A DNA stretch of 64,000 bases from Oscillospiraceae bacterium. Its GTDB lineage: Bacteria; Bacillota; Clostridia; Oscillospirales; Oscillospiraceae. Positions 42,507 to 51,200 of the stretch are shown here, in pieces. Made by a program: the position numbers and the translations under genes. The stretch covers positions 62,001 through 126,000 of the forward strand of contig WQXS01000003.1 in NCBI GenBank assembly GCA_009784725.1, in the 5' to 3' direction. Each line of letters opens with the position of its first letter. Positions within the stretch are counted from its first letter, which is position 1. The notes under the pieces were generated by a model. That model was not told the DNA's origin and searched no databases. It saw nothing but the letters and a program-made list of their open reading frames with translations.

Positions 42507-44735
42507 TTGGCGTTTTCATATGATTCAATTTTGGCAAGCGAGTTTAAGTGTCAGCAGATTTATGTTACAAACATGATTAATTTGATTGATGAGGGGAATA
42601 CTATTCCTTTTATTGCAAGATACCGCAAGGAGCTGCATGGTGCAATGGATGACCAGAAATTGCGGGAGCTTGCAGACAGATTGCAATATCTGCGAAATCT
42701 TGATAAGCGTAAGCAGGAGGTGCGTGATTCCATTGAATCACAGGGCAAGCTCACCGATGAACTGATTGAAGCGATTGAAAAAGCGCAGACACTTGCTGCT
42801 GTTGAAGATATATACAGGCCGTATAAACAAAAACGCCGCACAAGGGCAACTGTTGCAAGAGAGCAGGGGCTTGAACCGCTTGCAGAGTGGCTTATTTCGC
42901 AGGAGCAAAGCAATGTATCGCCGCTTGAAATTGCAGAAAAATATATAGACGAGGAAAAAGGAATTGCCGATGCACAAAGCTGCATAAACGGTGCTTGCGA
43001 TATTCTTGCCGAGGACTTTTCCGATGATGCGGCACTTCGTGCAAAACTTAGACCGTTATTATTCAAAGAAGGAATACTCTGTAGTGAAAAAGCAGGAGAT
43101 GGCAACCCCGTCTATCAGCAGTATTACGAGTTTGAAGAACCGCTCAGCCGTATACAGCACCATCGTATTCTGGCAATAAACAGGGGAGAAAAAGAAGGTG
43201 CTCTTAAGGTAACACTAAAGGTACCGCACGATGCGGCACTTAATATCATGGATAACGAAATCCTCGAAGAATATGACACACCCGCAACGGAGTTTATTCA
43301 AAGAGCAATAGACGACAGCTGGGACAGGCTGTTATATCCATCACTCGAGCGGGAGCTTCGGGGGAATTTGTCCGAAGGAGCGCAGACACAGGCAATAAAA
43401 ATGTTTGCAGTTAACTTAAAGCAACTGCTGATGCAGCCGCCGGTCAGAGGACAGAATATTCTTGCAGTCGACCCTGCATACCGCACAGGCTGTAAATGCG
43501 CTGTTATAGACGCAACGGGTCTGGTACTCGATACTACAGTGGTTTATCCGACACCACCGGAATCCAAAATAGCAGAGGCATCCGCAACCCTTAAAAAACT
43601 GATAAAAAAACACAATGTTACAGTTATAGCGATAGGAAATGGGACAGCTTCAAAAGAAACCGAAATCTTTGTTGCGGATATGATTAAGGAAACACCCGGA
43701 GTTTCATACATGATGGTAAATGAAGCCGGAGCATCGGTTTATTCAGCATCAAAAATAGCTGCAGATGAATTCCCGCAGTTTGATGTTTCGATACGCTCTG
43801 CCGTTTCAATTGCAAGACGGCTGCAGGACCCGCTTGCCGAGCTTGTTAAGGTCGACCCGAAATCAATCGGTGTAGGACAGTACCAGCATGATATGCCGCC
43901 TGCACAATTAAGCAGCTCGCTTGACGGGGTTGTAGAGGATTGCGTGAACAACGTCGGTGTCGACTTAAATGTCGCATCGGCTCCGCTGCTTGAAAGAGTG
44001 GCGGGACTCGGACCGATGATTGCAAAAAATGTTGTTACATACCGAGAAGAAAACGGAGCGTTCCCCGACAGAAAGACACTGCTGAAAGTTCCGAAGCTCG
44101 GGCCAAAAGCATATGAACAATGTGCCGGCTTCCTGCGAATCCCCGGTGCTAAAAACGTGCTTGACAATACCTCGGTTCACCCCGAGTCATATAAAGCAGC
44201 AAAGGAGCTGCTTACAACCTTCGGGCTTACACTAAAAGATGTCGGAGCCCTGCCGCCGATTGATGATATGATAGAAAAAAGAGGAGAGGCAACCGTAGCG
44301 GAAGCCTGCAGTGTAGGTATTCCCACATTAAAGGATATCGTATCTTCGCTTCAAAAGCCCGGCCGTGACCCTCGTGATGAGCTACCGCCGCCTCAGCTCC
44401 GCACAGACGTTCTCGATATGAATGACTTGAAACCGGGAATGGTACTTACGGGAACAGTCAGAAACGTAATCGACTTCGGAGCGTTTGTAGACATAGGCGT
44501 ACATCAGGACGGTCTTGTGCATGTATCGGAAATCGCAAACCGCTTTATCCGCCACCCGTCAGAAGAAGTCAAAGTCGGCGATATCGTAAATGTCATAGTC
44601 CTCGAAGTAGACACCCAAAGAAAACGCATCGCCCTTAGCATAAAACAAGCAAAAGCACAAACAGCACAAGGGGACGGTTCTTCTGTGCAAAAACAGGAAA
44701 AAGGAAAAGAAGCACCGGCACAAACGGTTCAATAA
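42507..44735 (+). CDS. tex: Tex-type S1 RNA-binding transcription accessory protein
   Basis: Tex binds nucleic acid and the transcription machinery. The YqgF-like core has ILAVDPAYRTGCKCAVID and VYSASKIAADEFP. The helix-hairpin-helix region has VAGLGPMIAKNVVTYREENG, and the S1 domain has LKPGMVLTGTVRNVIDFGAF. I prefer TTG 42507 (GGAGG 8 nt upstream) to the track's ATG 42492, which overlaps that ribosome site. About 742 residues. After the S1 domain the tail reads AQGDGSSVQKQEKGKEAP, where GDGSSVQ is the translation of a GGGGACGGTTCT dispersed repeat inserted in frame. Confidence 0.95.
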   Translation: MAFSYDSILASEFKCQQIYVTNMINLIDEGNTIPFIARYRKELHGAMDDQKLRELADRLQYLRNLDKRKQEVRDSIESQGKLTDELIEAIEKAQTLAAVEDIYRPYKQKRRTRATVAREQGLEPLAEWLISQEQSNVSPLEIAEKYIDEEKGIADAQSCINGACDILAEDFSDDAALRAKLRPLLFKEGILCSEKAGDGNPVYQQYYEFEEPLSRIQHHRILAINRGEKEGALKVTLKVPHDAALNIMDNEILEEYDTPATEFIQRAIDDSWDRLLYPSLERELRGNLSEGAQTQAIKMFAVNLKQLLMQPPVRGQNILAVDPAYRTGCKCAVIDATGLVLDTTVVYPTPPESKIAEASATLKKLIKKHNVTVIAIGNGTASKETEIFVADMIKETPGVSYMMVNEAGASVYSASKIAADEFPQFDVSIRSAVSIARRLQDPLAELVKVDPKSIGVGQYQHDMPPAQLSSSLDGVVEDCVNNVGVDLNVASAPLLERVAGLGPMIAKNVVTYREENGAFPDRKTLLKVPKLGPKAYEQCAGFLRIPGAKNVLDNTSVHPESYKAAKELLTTFGLTLKDVGALPPIDDMIEKRGEATVAEACSVGIPTLKDIVSSLQKPGRDPRDELPPPQLRTDVLDMNDLKPGMVLTGTVRNVIDFGAFVDIGVHQDGLVHVSEIANRFIRHPSEEVKVGDIVNVIVLEVDTQRKRIALSIKQAKAQTAQGDGSSVQKQEKGKEAPAQTVQ
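44664..44688. repeat. GGGGACGGTTCT palindromic repeat, copy B, inside tex
   Basis: GCACA-AGGGGACGGTTCTTC-TGTGC, with 5-bp complementary ends. It is read in frame as the tail of Tex. Confidence 0.6.
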
Positions 44736-44756
44736 AAAAACAGGAGGAGAAAGTCC

Positions 44757-45611
44757 ATGCGGGTAGCAGTAATCGGAGCAGCAAATATTGACATCATTGT
44801 TAAAAGCAAATCGGCGATTGTTCAAGGCGAATCAAATCCTGCCGACGTAAGCTTAAAAGCGGGCGGAGTCGCAAGAAATATTGCGGCAATGCTTGCTCTG
44901 CGGGGTGTCGATGTTGATTTAATCGCAGCAATAGGAAAAGACCCGTTCGGAAAAATGCTCATGGAAAGCTGTAAGGACATTGGTGTAAACACGGATGCGT
45001 GGATAATAAAAAGCAATGCAAGCACCGGCGTTTATCTTGCGACAAAAGAAAACGACGGTGAGCTGCATACGGGATTTACTGCAATTACAGCACCCGAATC
45101 AATAAGAACAGCAGAAATCACAAAACACAAAAAATTGATTTTCGATGCAGATTTATTGGTAATGGACTTAAACCTTTCGGAAAAAATAATAAACGTCGCA
45201 CTTGAACTGCGTGACCACCGCCCGGTAATGGTCGATGCAGTATCTGTAGACAGAATACCGAGAATAGAAAAATTCTTAAACAGAATCGATATATTAAAAC
45301 TTAACCGCCTCGAAGCAGAAAAACTGACGGGAATTACACTCGATACAAAAGAACGTGTTAAACAAGCCTGCAATAATATCGTAAGCAGGGGAGTTACAAG
45401 AGTATTTATAACAATGGGAATGGCGGGAGTCTGTGCCGCAGACTACAAAAACGCAATATTCGTACCCGCAGTTCCCGTCGTAGTCAAAGACTTCACAGGC
45501 GCAGGCGACGCATTTTCCACCGGTATCATACTACAATTTGAAAAAGACCTCCGCACCCAGGCCGAATCCGGCATAACCCTCGCCGGCGACCACCTCACCC
45601 GAAAAATGTAA
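44757..45611 (+). CDS. PfkB-family sugar/nucleoside kinase, pseudouridine kinase-like
   Basis: 284 residues. VIGAANIDIIVKSKS, SNPADVSLKAGGVARNIAAM and the catalytic DFTGAGDAFSTGII motif define the ribokinase/PfkB family. The GGVARNIA block resembles pseudouridine kinases more than ribokinase or PfkB, but no pseudouridine glycosidase gene is adjacent. The region after the catalytic motif is short (about 25 residues instead of about 50), so the C-terminus may be truncated or altered. It starts 21 nt after tex with GGAGG. Confidence 0.8.
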   Translation: MRVAVIGAANIDIIVKSKSAIVQGESNPADVSLKAGGVARNIAAMLALRGVDVDLIAAIGKDPFGKMLMESCKDIGVNTDAWIIKSNASTGVYLATKENDGELHTGFTAITAPESIRTAEITKHKKLIFDADLLVMDLNLSEKIINVALELRDHRPVMVDAVSVDRIPRIEKFLNRIDILKLNRLEAEKLTGITLDTKERVKQACNNIVSRGVTRVFITMGMAGVCAADYKNAIFVPAVPVVVKDFTGAGDAFSTGIILQFEKDLRTQAESGITLAGDHLTRKM

Positions 45612-45613
45612 CA

Positions 45614-45641
45614 AGACAGGGGGGGACGGTTCTGTTTGTCA
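45614..45641. repeat. GGGGACGGTTCT palindromic repeat, copy C
   Basis: GACA-GGGGGGGACGGTTCTGTT-TGTC, with GACA/TGTC ends. It lies right after the PfkB kinase stop. A TTGGTT/AACCAA hairpin (about 45669-45691) then separates it from the convergent gene. Confidence 0.6.
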
Positions 45642-45707
45642 AGGTATTTCATATAGTACATAAATAATTGGTTTCGATTGTTTATAACCAACCTAAATTC
45701 ATGCACC

Positions 45708-47123
45708 TCAAGATTTGCGTTTTAATACATAATATGCAGATCGGTTGTCACCGATTTTCTCTATTGTCCCATCCACAGCCATTTGTCGTAGGATTGTACG
45801 CACCCAATTTGGAGTTACACCCATATGGCGAGCAAGGTCAGGAGATGATGCTTTATCTTGTTCTTCAAGATATGAGATGATTGTCGACTTTCTGTCGCTT
45901 AGTGTCGCTTGGGTGTCGCTTGGATGTCGGTTAATGTCGCTTACGGTCGCTTGCGGTCGCTTATGGTCGCTTGCGGTCGCTTGTGTGTCACTTGAAGTAT
46001 CGAGTGTGCTTCTTCTAAACGTAACTTTGAAAAAGTTGTTTAGCTCGAATTCAGGCTCTGCAACGTCTGCCTCTTGTGCAGCGTTTCTCATGCGCTCAAT
46101 GCCTGTTCCCATTTGTTCAATATAGTTGATGCGGTGGAGCATAGCAGCGATTACAGAGTTGCGGGTGATACTGACTGTACCAAAGTTATCAGTGGTGATG
46201 CCTTTAGGTACACCCCCGGGGCTTACTATATCTACTCGATCATCAAATATCTCCATCATAACTCGCGAACCGACTTCAAACAGATCACGGTGACAGACCG
46301 CATTAACAACACCCTCATGCAGCATTCTCTCCGGCAGTTCTAAAATATCTTCACGGGTTGAATTCTCAATTTTATATTTTAAGCGCAAATGTTTTTTTAG
46401 AAAAATCTTTGCATCATCTATATTGTTTACCAATCCACCATTTAGTTCTTTAGTATCTAAGATATGCACCTTGTTAACACCTTTATAAAGCGCGCATACA
46501 ATTCCGGCATGTCGGAACAGGATATCTTCATCATTTCTCCTAAAAAATAATGCACCTGCATTTGTAAAACATAACCTTCCATTTGATTCCCCGGCACAGT
46601 TGAGATTCTTGAGGGTTGAGCTTTTATCAAGAACGTTGCTGATTTTAGCAGTTTTCAAATACCACTGAAAAGCCTCATCGTTAAATCGCTCGTCTATCGG
46701 CAGGTCATCGCGGATGATTGAGTCGTAGCGGCTTATTCCTTCATTTTGAAGCATTGCAATAATACTATCTCTTTGTAACTTTTGAGAAAGAGCTCCTATC
46801 CTCAGATAAAACCCCGCCGGGCAAGAATACGGTTTAGTAGTTCCCTCCGGCACAGTCAAAATAATTACATTATCGACTACATCGAAACCGATATTAAGTC
46901 GCGGCTCCACTTTGTTTATCGTATCTTGGACACGAGCGCGTGCTGAATTTGATGTATCTGTACCGACAATATAACCATTGTCATGGATCCCAAGATATAT
47001 TTTCCCACCGGAAGCATTTGCAAAAGCACACACTTCATTAGGAAGATCCTTATCCGGATTTTCCATAAACTCAACAGTATTATTTTCTCCGCCGTGCATG
47101 ATGGCATCTAGATTATTAATCAT
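45708..47123 (-). CDS. AlbA_2/Schlafen-like, GHKL ATPase and winged-helix protein (COG2865 type)
   Basis: About 471 residues. The N-terminal AlbA_2 domain (NNTVEFMENPDKDLPNEVCA, FANASGGKIYLGIHDNG) is followed by a GHKL-type ATPase region (EGVVNAVCHRDLFEVGSR, EQMGTGIERMRNA). The C-terminal winged helix ends the protein. Between them a repetitive linker (SDTQATASD, SDINRHPSDTQATLSD) is encoded by ten GTCGCTT-type DNA repeats of 10-11 nt. The start is ATG 47123 with AAGG upstream. It is related to the DUF4062-GHKL gene of the main island. A transcriptional or RNA-binding stress regulator is likely. Confidence 0.8.
   Translation of the reverse strand: MINNLDAIMHGGENNTVEFMENPDKDLPNEVCAFANASGGKIYLGIHDNGYIVGTDTSNSARARVQDTINKVEPRLNIGFDVVDNVIILTVPEGTTKPYSCPAGFYLRIGALSQKLQRDSIIAMLQNEGISRYDSIIRDDLPIDERFNDEAFQWYLKTAKISNVLDKSSTLKNLNCAGESNGRLCFTNAGALFFRRNDEDILFRHAGIVCALYKGVNKVHILDTKELNGGLVNNIDDAKIFLKKHLRLKYKIENSTREDILELPERMLHEGVVNAVCHRDLFEVGSRVMMEIFDDRVDIVSPGGVPKGITTDNFGTVSITRNSVIAAMLHRINYIEQMGTGIERMRNAAQEADVAEPEFELNNFFKVTFRRSTLDTSSDTQATASDHKRPQATVSDINRHPSDTQATLSDRKSTIISYLEEQDKASSPDLARHMGVTPNWVRTILRQMAVDGTIEKIGDNRSAYYVLKRKS
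45894..45994. repeat. Ten GTCGCTT repeats (AAGCGAC on the other strand), 10-11 nt period
   Basis: Units such as GTCGCTTGCG, GTCGCTTATG and GTCGCTTGGGT follow one another at 10 or 11 nt. Because the period is not a multiple of three, each unit is read in a different frame, which argues for selection on DNA rather than on peptide. The core matches the AAGCGAT repeats at 20961-21029. Confidence 0.7.
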
Positions 47124-47174
47124 TATATACCTTCTTTCTCGCTTATGGGTCGTCCGCACAGAATTTTTCGTTTC

Positions 47175-48637
47175 TTACGGCTCATCTTCTACGCCAATAC
47201 TTTTCATTAGAGATTCATACTGGTCGAGTGATTTTGATTTAAGTGTTTCGATAATGAGCTTTGCAGTTGTCAGCATTTCGGGAACTTCTACAGGAACCTG
47301 TCCTCTTTCAAAAACACCGACAAGATGTGAATACTCGTTATTTATTCTATCTGTTAATAACGCAGGAACTTTTTCTTCTCCAAAAAATTTCTCTAACTTA
47401 TTTAAGAACAAAGTATTATCAGGATAATAGTAAAACAATAGTATTTCAAGGAATTTTCGTGCGTTGTTTCCGAAATTGTAAAAGGTATTATAGTTACTGT
47501 CGTCAACAACTGTTATCTGTGAACATTTGTATATCTCATAGAATAAATAATTAAACTCTGTAACATATTCTTTAAGATACTGTGGCATTGGTAATAATAA
47601 TGATGTTGCATCTGCTCTTTGAACAACAAAATAGCGCAACTTTTTCGGGTCGCCAGCTAACCGTTTCAAATACTTCAAAAAATCAAGATTATGGGTAGAT
47701 ACAAATAGTTGCTCATAATTATTTTCATCACAAATTTTTGAACGTATTAATGAATATATAAAAAATACATGATTGCTATCCAAACTTGAGATTGGGTCGT
47801 CAATCCATACAATAAGCTTTTTACCGCTTGTTTCTACATCGTCCAGTTTTGCCATAAAATAACAAAAGGCTATCAGACTGCACTCACCTTCGCTTAGGTT
47901 GAATGCAGGTTTGCCGCTTCTCATAATGCGAAATCTTATTCGTTTTTCACCTTCTGTAACTGTTTCAGCTTCCAGTGTAACGAGATTATGACCGAAATAA
48001 TCATTTAAGTACTTGTTTACTCGACGTGCGCCTTCTTCTTCATCGTTTAATTGACGCTTCTTTTCTTGCAATTCTTGCAGCTTTGCTTCAAGACGCCTTT
48101 CTATTTTCACACTTTCCTCTATGGCTTTATTAAGAGTTTCTTCAAGAGTGTCTATTCGCAGTTTTTCATCTATATATCCAATGGTTGCGCAAAAGTCGGC
48201 GACCTCTTGGAGTCTTAGTGCTCTTTGTGCTTCTGACTTCTTCTTTGATAATATGTTTGAGAAATCATCACTTGCATTAATAGTTTCGGTAAAAGCTCCA
48301 TATAGCTTTTCCAACTCCTCCGAATTGTCAGCAGGTGCAATAAAGGTTAAAACCGTTGCTATTTGCAATTTTCTATCTTTTAACTGTTTTACAACAGAAT
48401 CGAGCGAGGTGCAATACTCATTAATTTTAATTTCTCTTAAAGCTACAAATGAATCCACAGCATCATGAAACTGGGCATAGAAATCAGTTTTGTCAATAGT
48501 TATCGTCCTTCTAAGTTGCTCCTTTTCCTGATTGATTTTCGTAATAAGTGTGTCAATTTCATTTTCGAGCTTTTTGGATTCTTCGTCAAAATGAGCATGA
48601 TTGCGGGAGTAATATATCTCAGTTTGATATCTTCTTC
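47175..48637 (-). pseudogene. RloC/AAA_13-like ATPase remnant lacking Walker A
   Basis: The track ORF (427 residues from a GTG at 48458) is the C-terminal half of a large coiled-coil ATPase. It has a signature and Walker B (NLSEGECSLIAFCYFMAKL, LIVWIDDPISSLDSNH) and an H-loop (VSTHNLDFLKYL). The open frame continues upstream to about 48637 (YYSRNHAHFDEESKKLENE) without a start codon. The N-terminal Walker A half is gone. Full-length relatives are RloC/PrrC-type anticodon nucleases found beside type I restriction loci; the HEPN-type nuclease part cannot be judged by eye. It abuts an hsdR fragment. Confidence 0.65.
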
Positions 48638-48670
48638 GGTCATATCACTTTTTTTGAGTAATTCATCCAC
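48500..48670 (-). pseudogene. hsdR N-terminal remnant
   Basis: GTG 48670, preceded by GGAGG 7 nt upstream, begins MDELLKKSDMTEEDIKLRYI and TPAI, a typical type I restriction HsdR start. The frame then leaves homology at about 48599, where sequence matching the RloC-like remnant takes over in another frame. It ends at TAA 48500 after 56 residues. Confidence 0.6.
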
Positions 48671-48802
48671 GCTTCATCCTCCGTTCAACTGTTGTAAATT
48701 ATATCAAAATAAGCGATATCTTTCAATATATACGGGATTGAAAATCTAAATTATTAAAACACTTTCTGTACCCTCCCTTGATCATGTCAAACGATGGACT
48801 CA

Positions 48803-48885
48803 TAAAAAACACAAGCACATATGGGAAACGGTGTAGTTAGCTGAAGCCAGAGCTACCCAACCGCATATGTACCTGCTAAAGGTAC
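48803..48885 (-). terminator. Large imperfect palindrome, probable terminator of the DUF362/lipoprotein operon
   Basis: ACATATG (48817-48823) pairs with CATATGT (48864-48870), with GGT/ACC and AGCT/AGCT pairs inside. GTACCT/AGGTAC forms a second hairpin at 48869-48885. Read on the minus strand, the structure is followed by GCTTGTGTTTTTT, as in an intrinsic terminator downstream of the gene ending at 48933. Confidence 0.4.
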
Positions 48886-48932
48886 ATTATCATATATTAT
48901 TACTGATTTCAATACATTTCTATGGGAATCCA

Positions 48933-51197
48933 TCAGGACTGTTCGCTTAAATATGTCTGGACACGGTTTTGCATGATGCGGGCTGTGTCTTTTGCGGTTC
49001 GGGCTCCGGCGAAGTAGGCGGAGAGGTCTTCTTCCATATGTTTGCGCAGTTCATCGCTTACCCATCTTCCGAAAGGTTTGGCGGTTTCAATAATTGCCCG
49101 GAGCTCATTGGCTTCATTTTGCGTCATCGCATATATTGGTGATTGTGCATTTTCACTGTGCCATATTTCTAAACGCGGAATTTCCTTTCCGTCTTTCATT
49201 ACAGGTGTTAACGCATCTTCGAAAACTTCTTCAAGTTTATCAATACGTATCGGAAAATACCATTCCATTACATCTCTTGAAGGCAAAAGAATCTGCCTGA
49301 CAAATTTCCATGCATCATCTATATGCTTGGAGAATGAGTTTATTCCGATATGATATTCAAACCCGGGCTGTAAAATATGTATACCACCCTCGGAGGTTGG
49401 AAAACCTAATGCTGTTATTTCTCCAAGTGCTGCCGAAAGGGTTTGATAATCAGTTGGGTTTCCGATATTAGTAACCATTAATAATTGCTCTCTATTATTA
49501 ATTAAAGTATATTCATTCGGGATATAATCAATGGTAATCACATCGGTATCGGCGTTTGGATCAAAGTGCCGTTCCGGCAATCTGCTTGCGACTTCGAGTA
49601 TATGAATGAAATCATCGCTGTCCAAATATGCTTTTCCGCTATGTAAATCAATAAAATCATTTCCGGAGTTTTGAATCATCATAAATGCAAAGTTTTCTTT
49701 AGTCTGCCAAAAACCAAGTGGATAGGGCATATTTTCTATGCCTTTTGCCAGCTCCAAAAGCTCATTTGTATCCCAAAAAGATATATGCTTGACATCCTCT
49801 GTTTTTCCAATCATTGTTGTTATCAAAAAACTGTCAGTAACAGAGGTTAAAGAACCGTCCTCTCCTTCTAAAGCATTAAGAGCATTCGGGAAAAAATCAG
49901 ACCTGGATAACTCCGCATCAGCATCAATAAGTGTATATAAATCAACTAAAAATCCCCGGTCGGACAGAGCCGGTTCGGGATAAAATATTATGTCGGGACC
50001 GCCTCCGGTGATAAGCTCTGTCCGCAGACGCAAAAGAGCTGCATCGAGACTGATATTCCCGTAGTCGACATAATCATGAATTTCTATTCTATGCGTCTTG
50101 CTGTTTCGGTTAAACTCAATAACTTCCTGCTGTATACCACCGGATGAAATAAAAACACCGCCTATGGTAAGAGTGATTAACTCCGGCACAGTCTCACGGG
50201 GTACAGGGGTCAACACAGATAATACGGCATCGTACAGTCCGTCTTCATTCCGGCTGCAGGTCATTAAATAAATTCGGGAGCTTGACAAAAATCCAATCTT
50301 ATTATCCCAAAGATTCAAAAACCCGGTCTCTGTCCAGTCAAGAATAATTGCTTTCTCATCGGAATCAATTTTATGCCCAATCAGTTGCATATTATCACTT
50401 ATGTAAAAATCAAAAGGAGAATCGGCTCCGGCTGAAAACATGCGCATCATCTGCGGGATTCTTATCGGAATGCTGTCAAGCAAATCACCGGTATTTACAT
50501 TAATTTCACGAAGTTCATAATTATTTTCAATGTTAAGAAAAGCAACTACTCTGTCATCTTTTAGTTTGAATAAATCATGTGGTAAATATTGCACTCGTGA
50601 GGTTGCAAAAGAACCTGTTTTACTATCCAAAACGAAAATATACGGCTCAGAGTTGTAATAACCCGACATTACTATAGCACCATTATCGGTAAACACGCAT
50701 TGATTTATATGAAAGCTTTCTGTATTATCGGAAGTCAGCTCATTAAACTCCTGCCTGTAAAGCTCGACACCGCTTAAATCATGTTCGGTATATAATATGG
50801 TATTTGATATAACCCTTAGAATACTAATTTCATCATCGCCGGTTTTATTGACATATGTATTAAACGCTCCTCTTTCCAAAAGCACTTCAAATGAACTCTG
50901 TTCTTTACCGTTAGTATCGACACCGGTTACAACCAGATAAAATAAATTTGACGAATCTATCCTTATGTAACTGTAAAATATCTCATCGTTGTGAACCCAT
51001 GTTGAAATGATTTCGCTGTCAACGGTAAAGTGAAAATCCTCCGAATGAAAAATATAGTCATCAAAATGATGTGTTGATACACTTTCGGTGTTTGGTGCAC
51101 CGCTAACACTTTCTGTTTCATCATCACTTGAAGTAGTGCTGCAGGCAGAGAAAAGTAAAATTTGGGATACTAAAACTAATGCTAATATTCGTTTCAT
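48933..51197 (-). CDS. Large lipoprotein with extracellular solute-binding domain
   Basis: 754 residues. The signal is MKRILALVLVSQILLFSAC with lipobox FSAC. Residues about 40-350 form a beta-rich region with repeated short strands, resembling a propeller-like ligand module. From about 360 (LTIGGVFISSGGIQQEVIEF) the protein resembles family 1 sugar-type binding proteins (GGGPDIIFYPEPALSDRG, GFEYHIGINSFSKHIDDAWK). No permease or ATPase is adjacent, so it is an orphan receptor. It is coupled to DUF362, as its GAGG site overlaps the DUF362 stop. Confidence 0.7.
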   Translation of the reverse strand: MKRILALVLVSQILLFSACSTTSSDDETESVSGAPNTESVSTHHFDDYIFHSEDFHFTVDSEIISTWVHNDEIFYSYIRIDSSNLFYLVVTGVDTNGKEQSSFEVLLERGAFNTYVNKTGDDEISILRVISNTILYTEHDLSGVELYRQEFNELTSDNTESFHINQCVFTDNGAIVMSGYYNSEPYIFVLDSKTGSFATSRVQYLPHDLFKLKDDRVVAFLNIENNYELREINVNTGDLLDSIPIRIPQMMRMFSAGADSPFDFYISDNMQLIGHKIDSDEKAIILDWTETGFLNLWDNKIGFLSSSRIYLMTCSRNEDGLYDAVLSVLTPVPRETVPELITLTIGGVFISSGGIQQEVIEFNRNSKTHRIEIHDYVDYGNISLDAALLRLRTELITGGGPDIIFYPEPALSDRGFLVDLYTLIDADAELSRSDFFPNALNALEGEDGSLTSVTDSFLITTMIGKTEDVKHISFWDTNELLELAKGIENMPYPLGFWQTKENFAFMMIQNSGNDFIDLHSGKAYLDSDDFIHILEVASRLPERHFDPNADTDVITIDYIPNEYTLINNREQLLMVTNIGNPTDYQTLSAALGEITALGFPTSEGGIHILQPGFEYHIGINSFSKHIDDAWKFVRQILLPSRDVMEWYFPIRIDKLEEVFEDALTPVMKDGKEIPRLEIWHSENAQSPIYAMTQNEANELRAIIETAKPFGRWVSDELRKHMEEDLSAYFAGARTAKDTARIMQNRVQTYLSEQS

Positions 51198-51200
51198 AAC

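Noticed and set aside
48803-48885. Cyclic di-GMP or other known riboswitch
   Set aside because: The loops do not match consensus sequences I know, and no gene lies downstream in the needed orientation.
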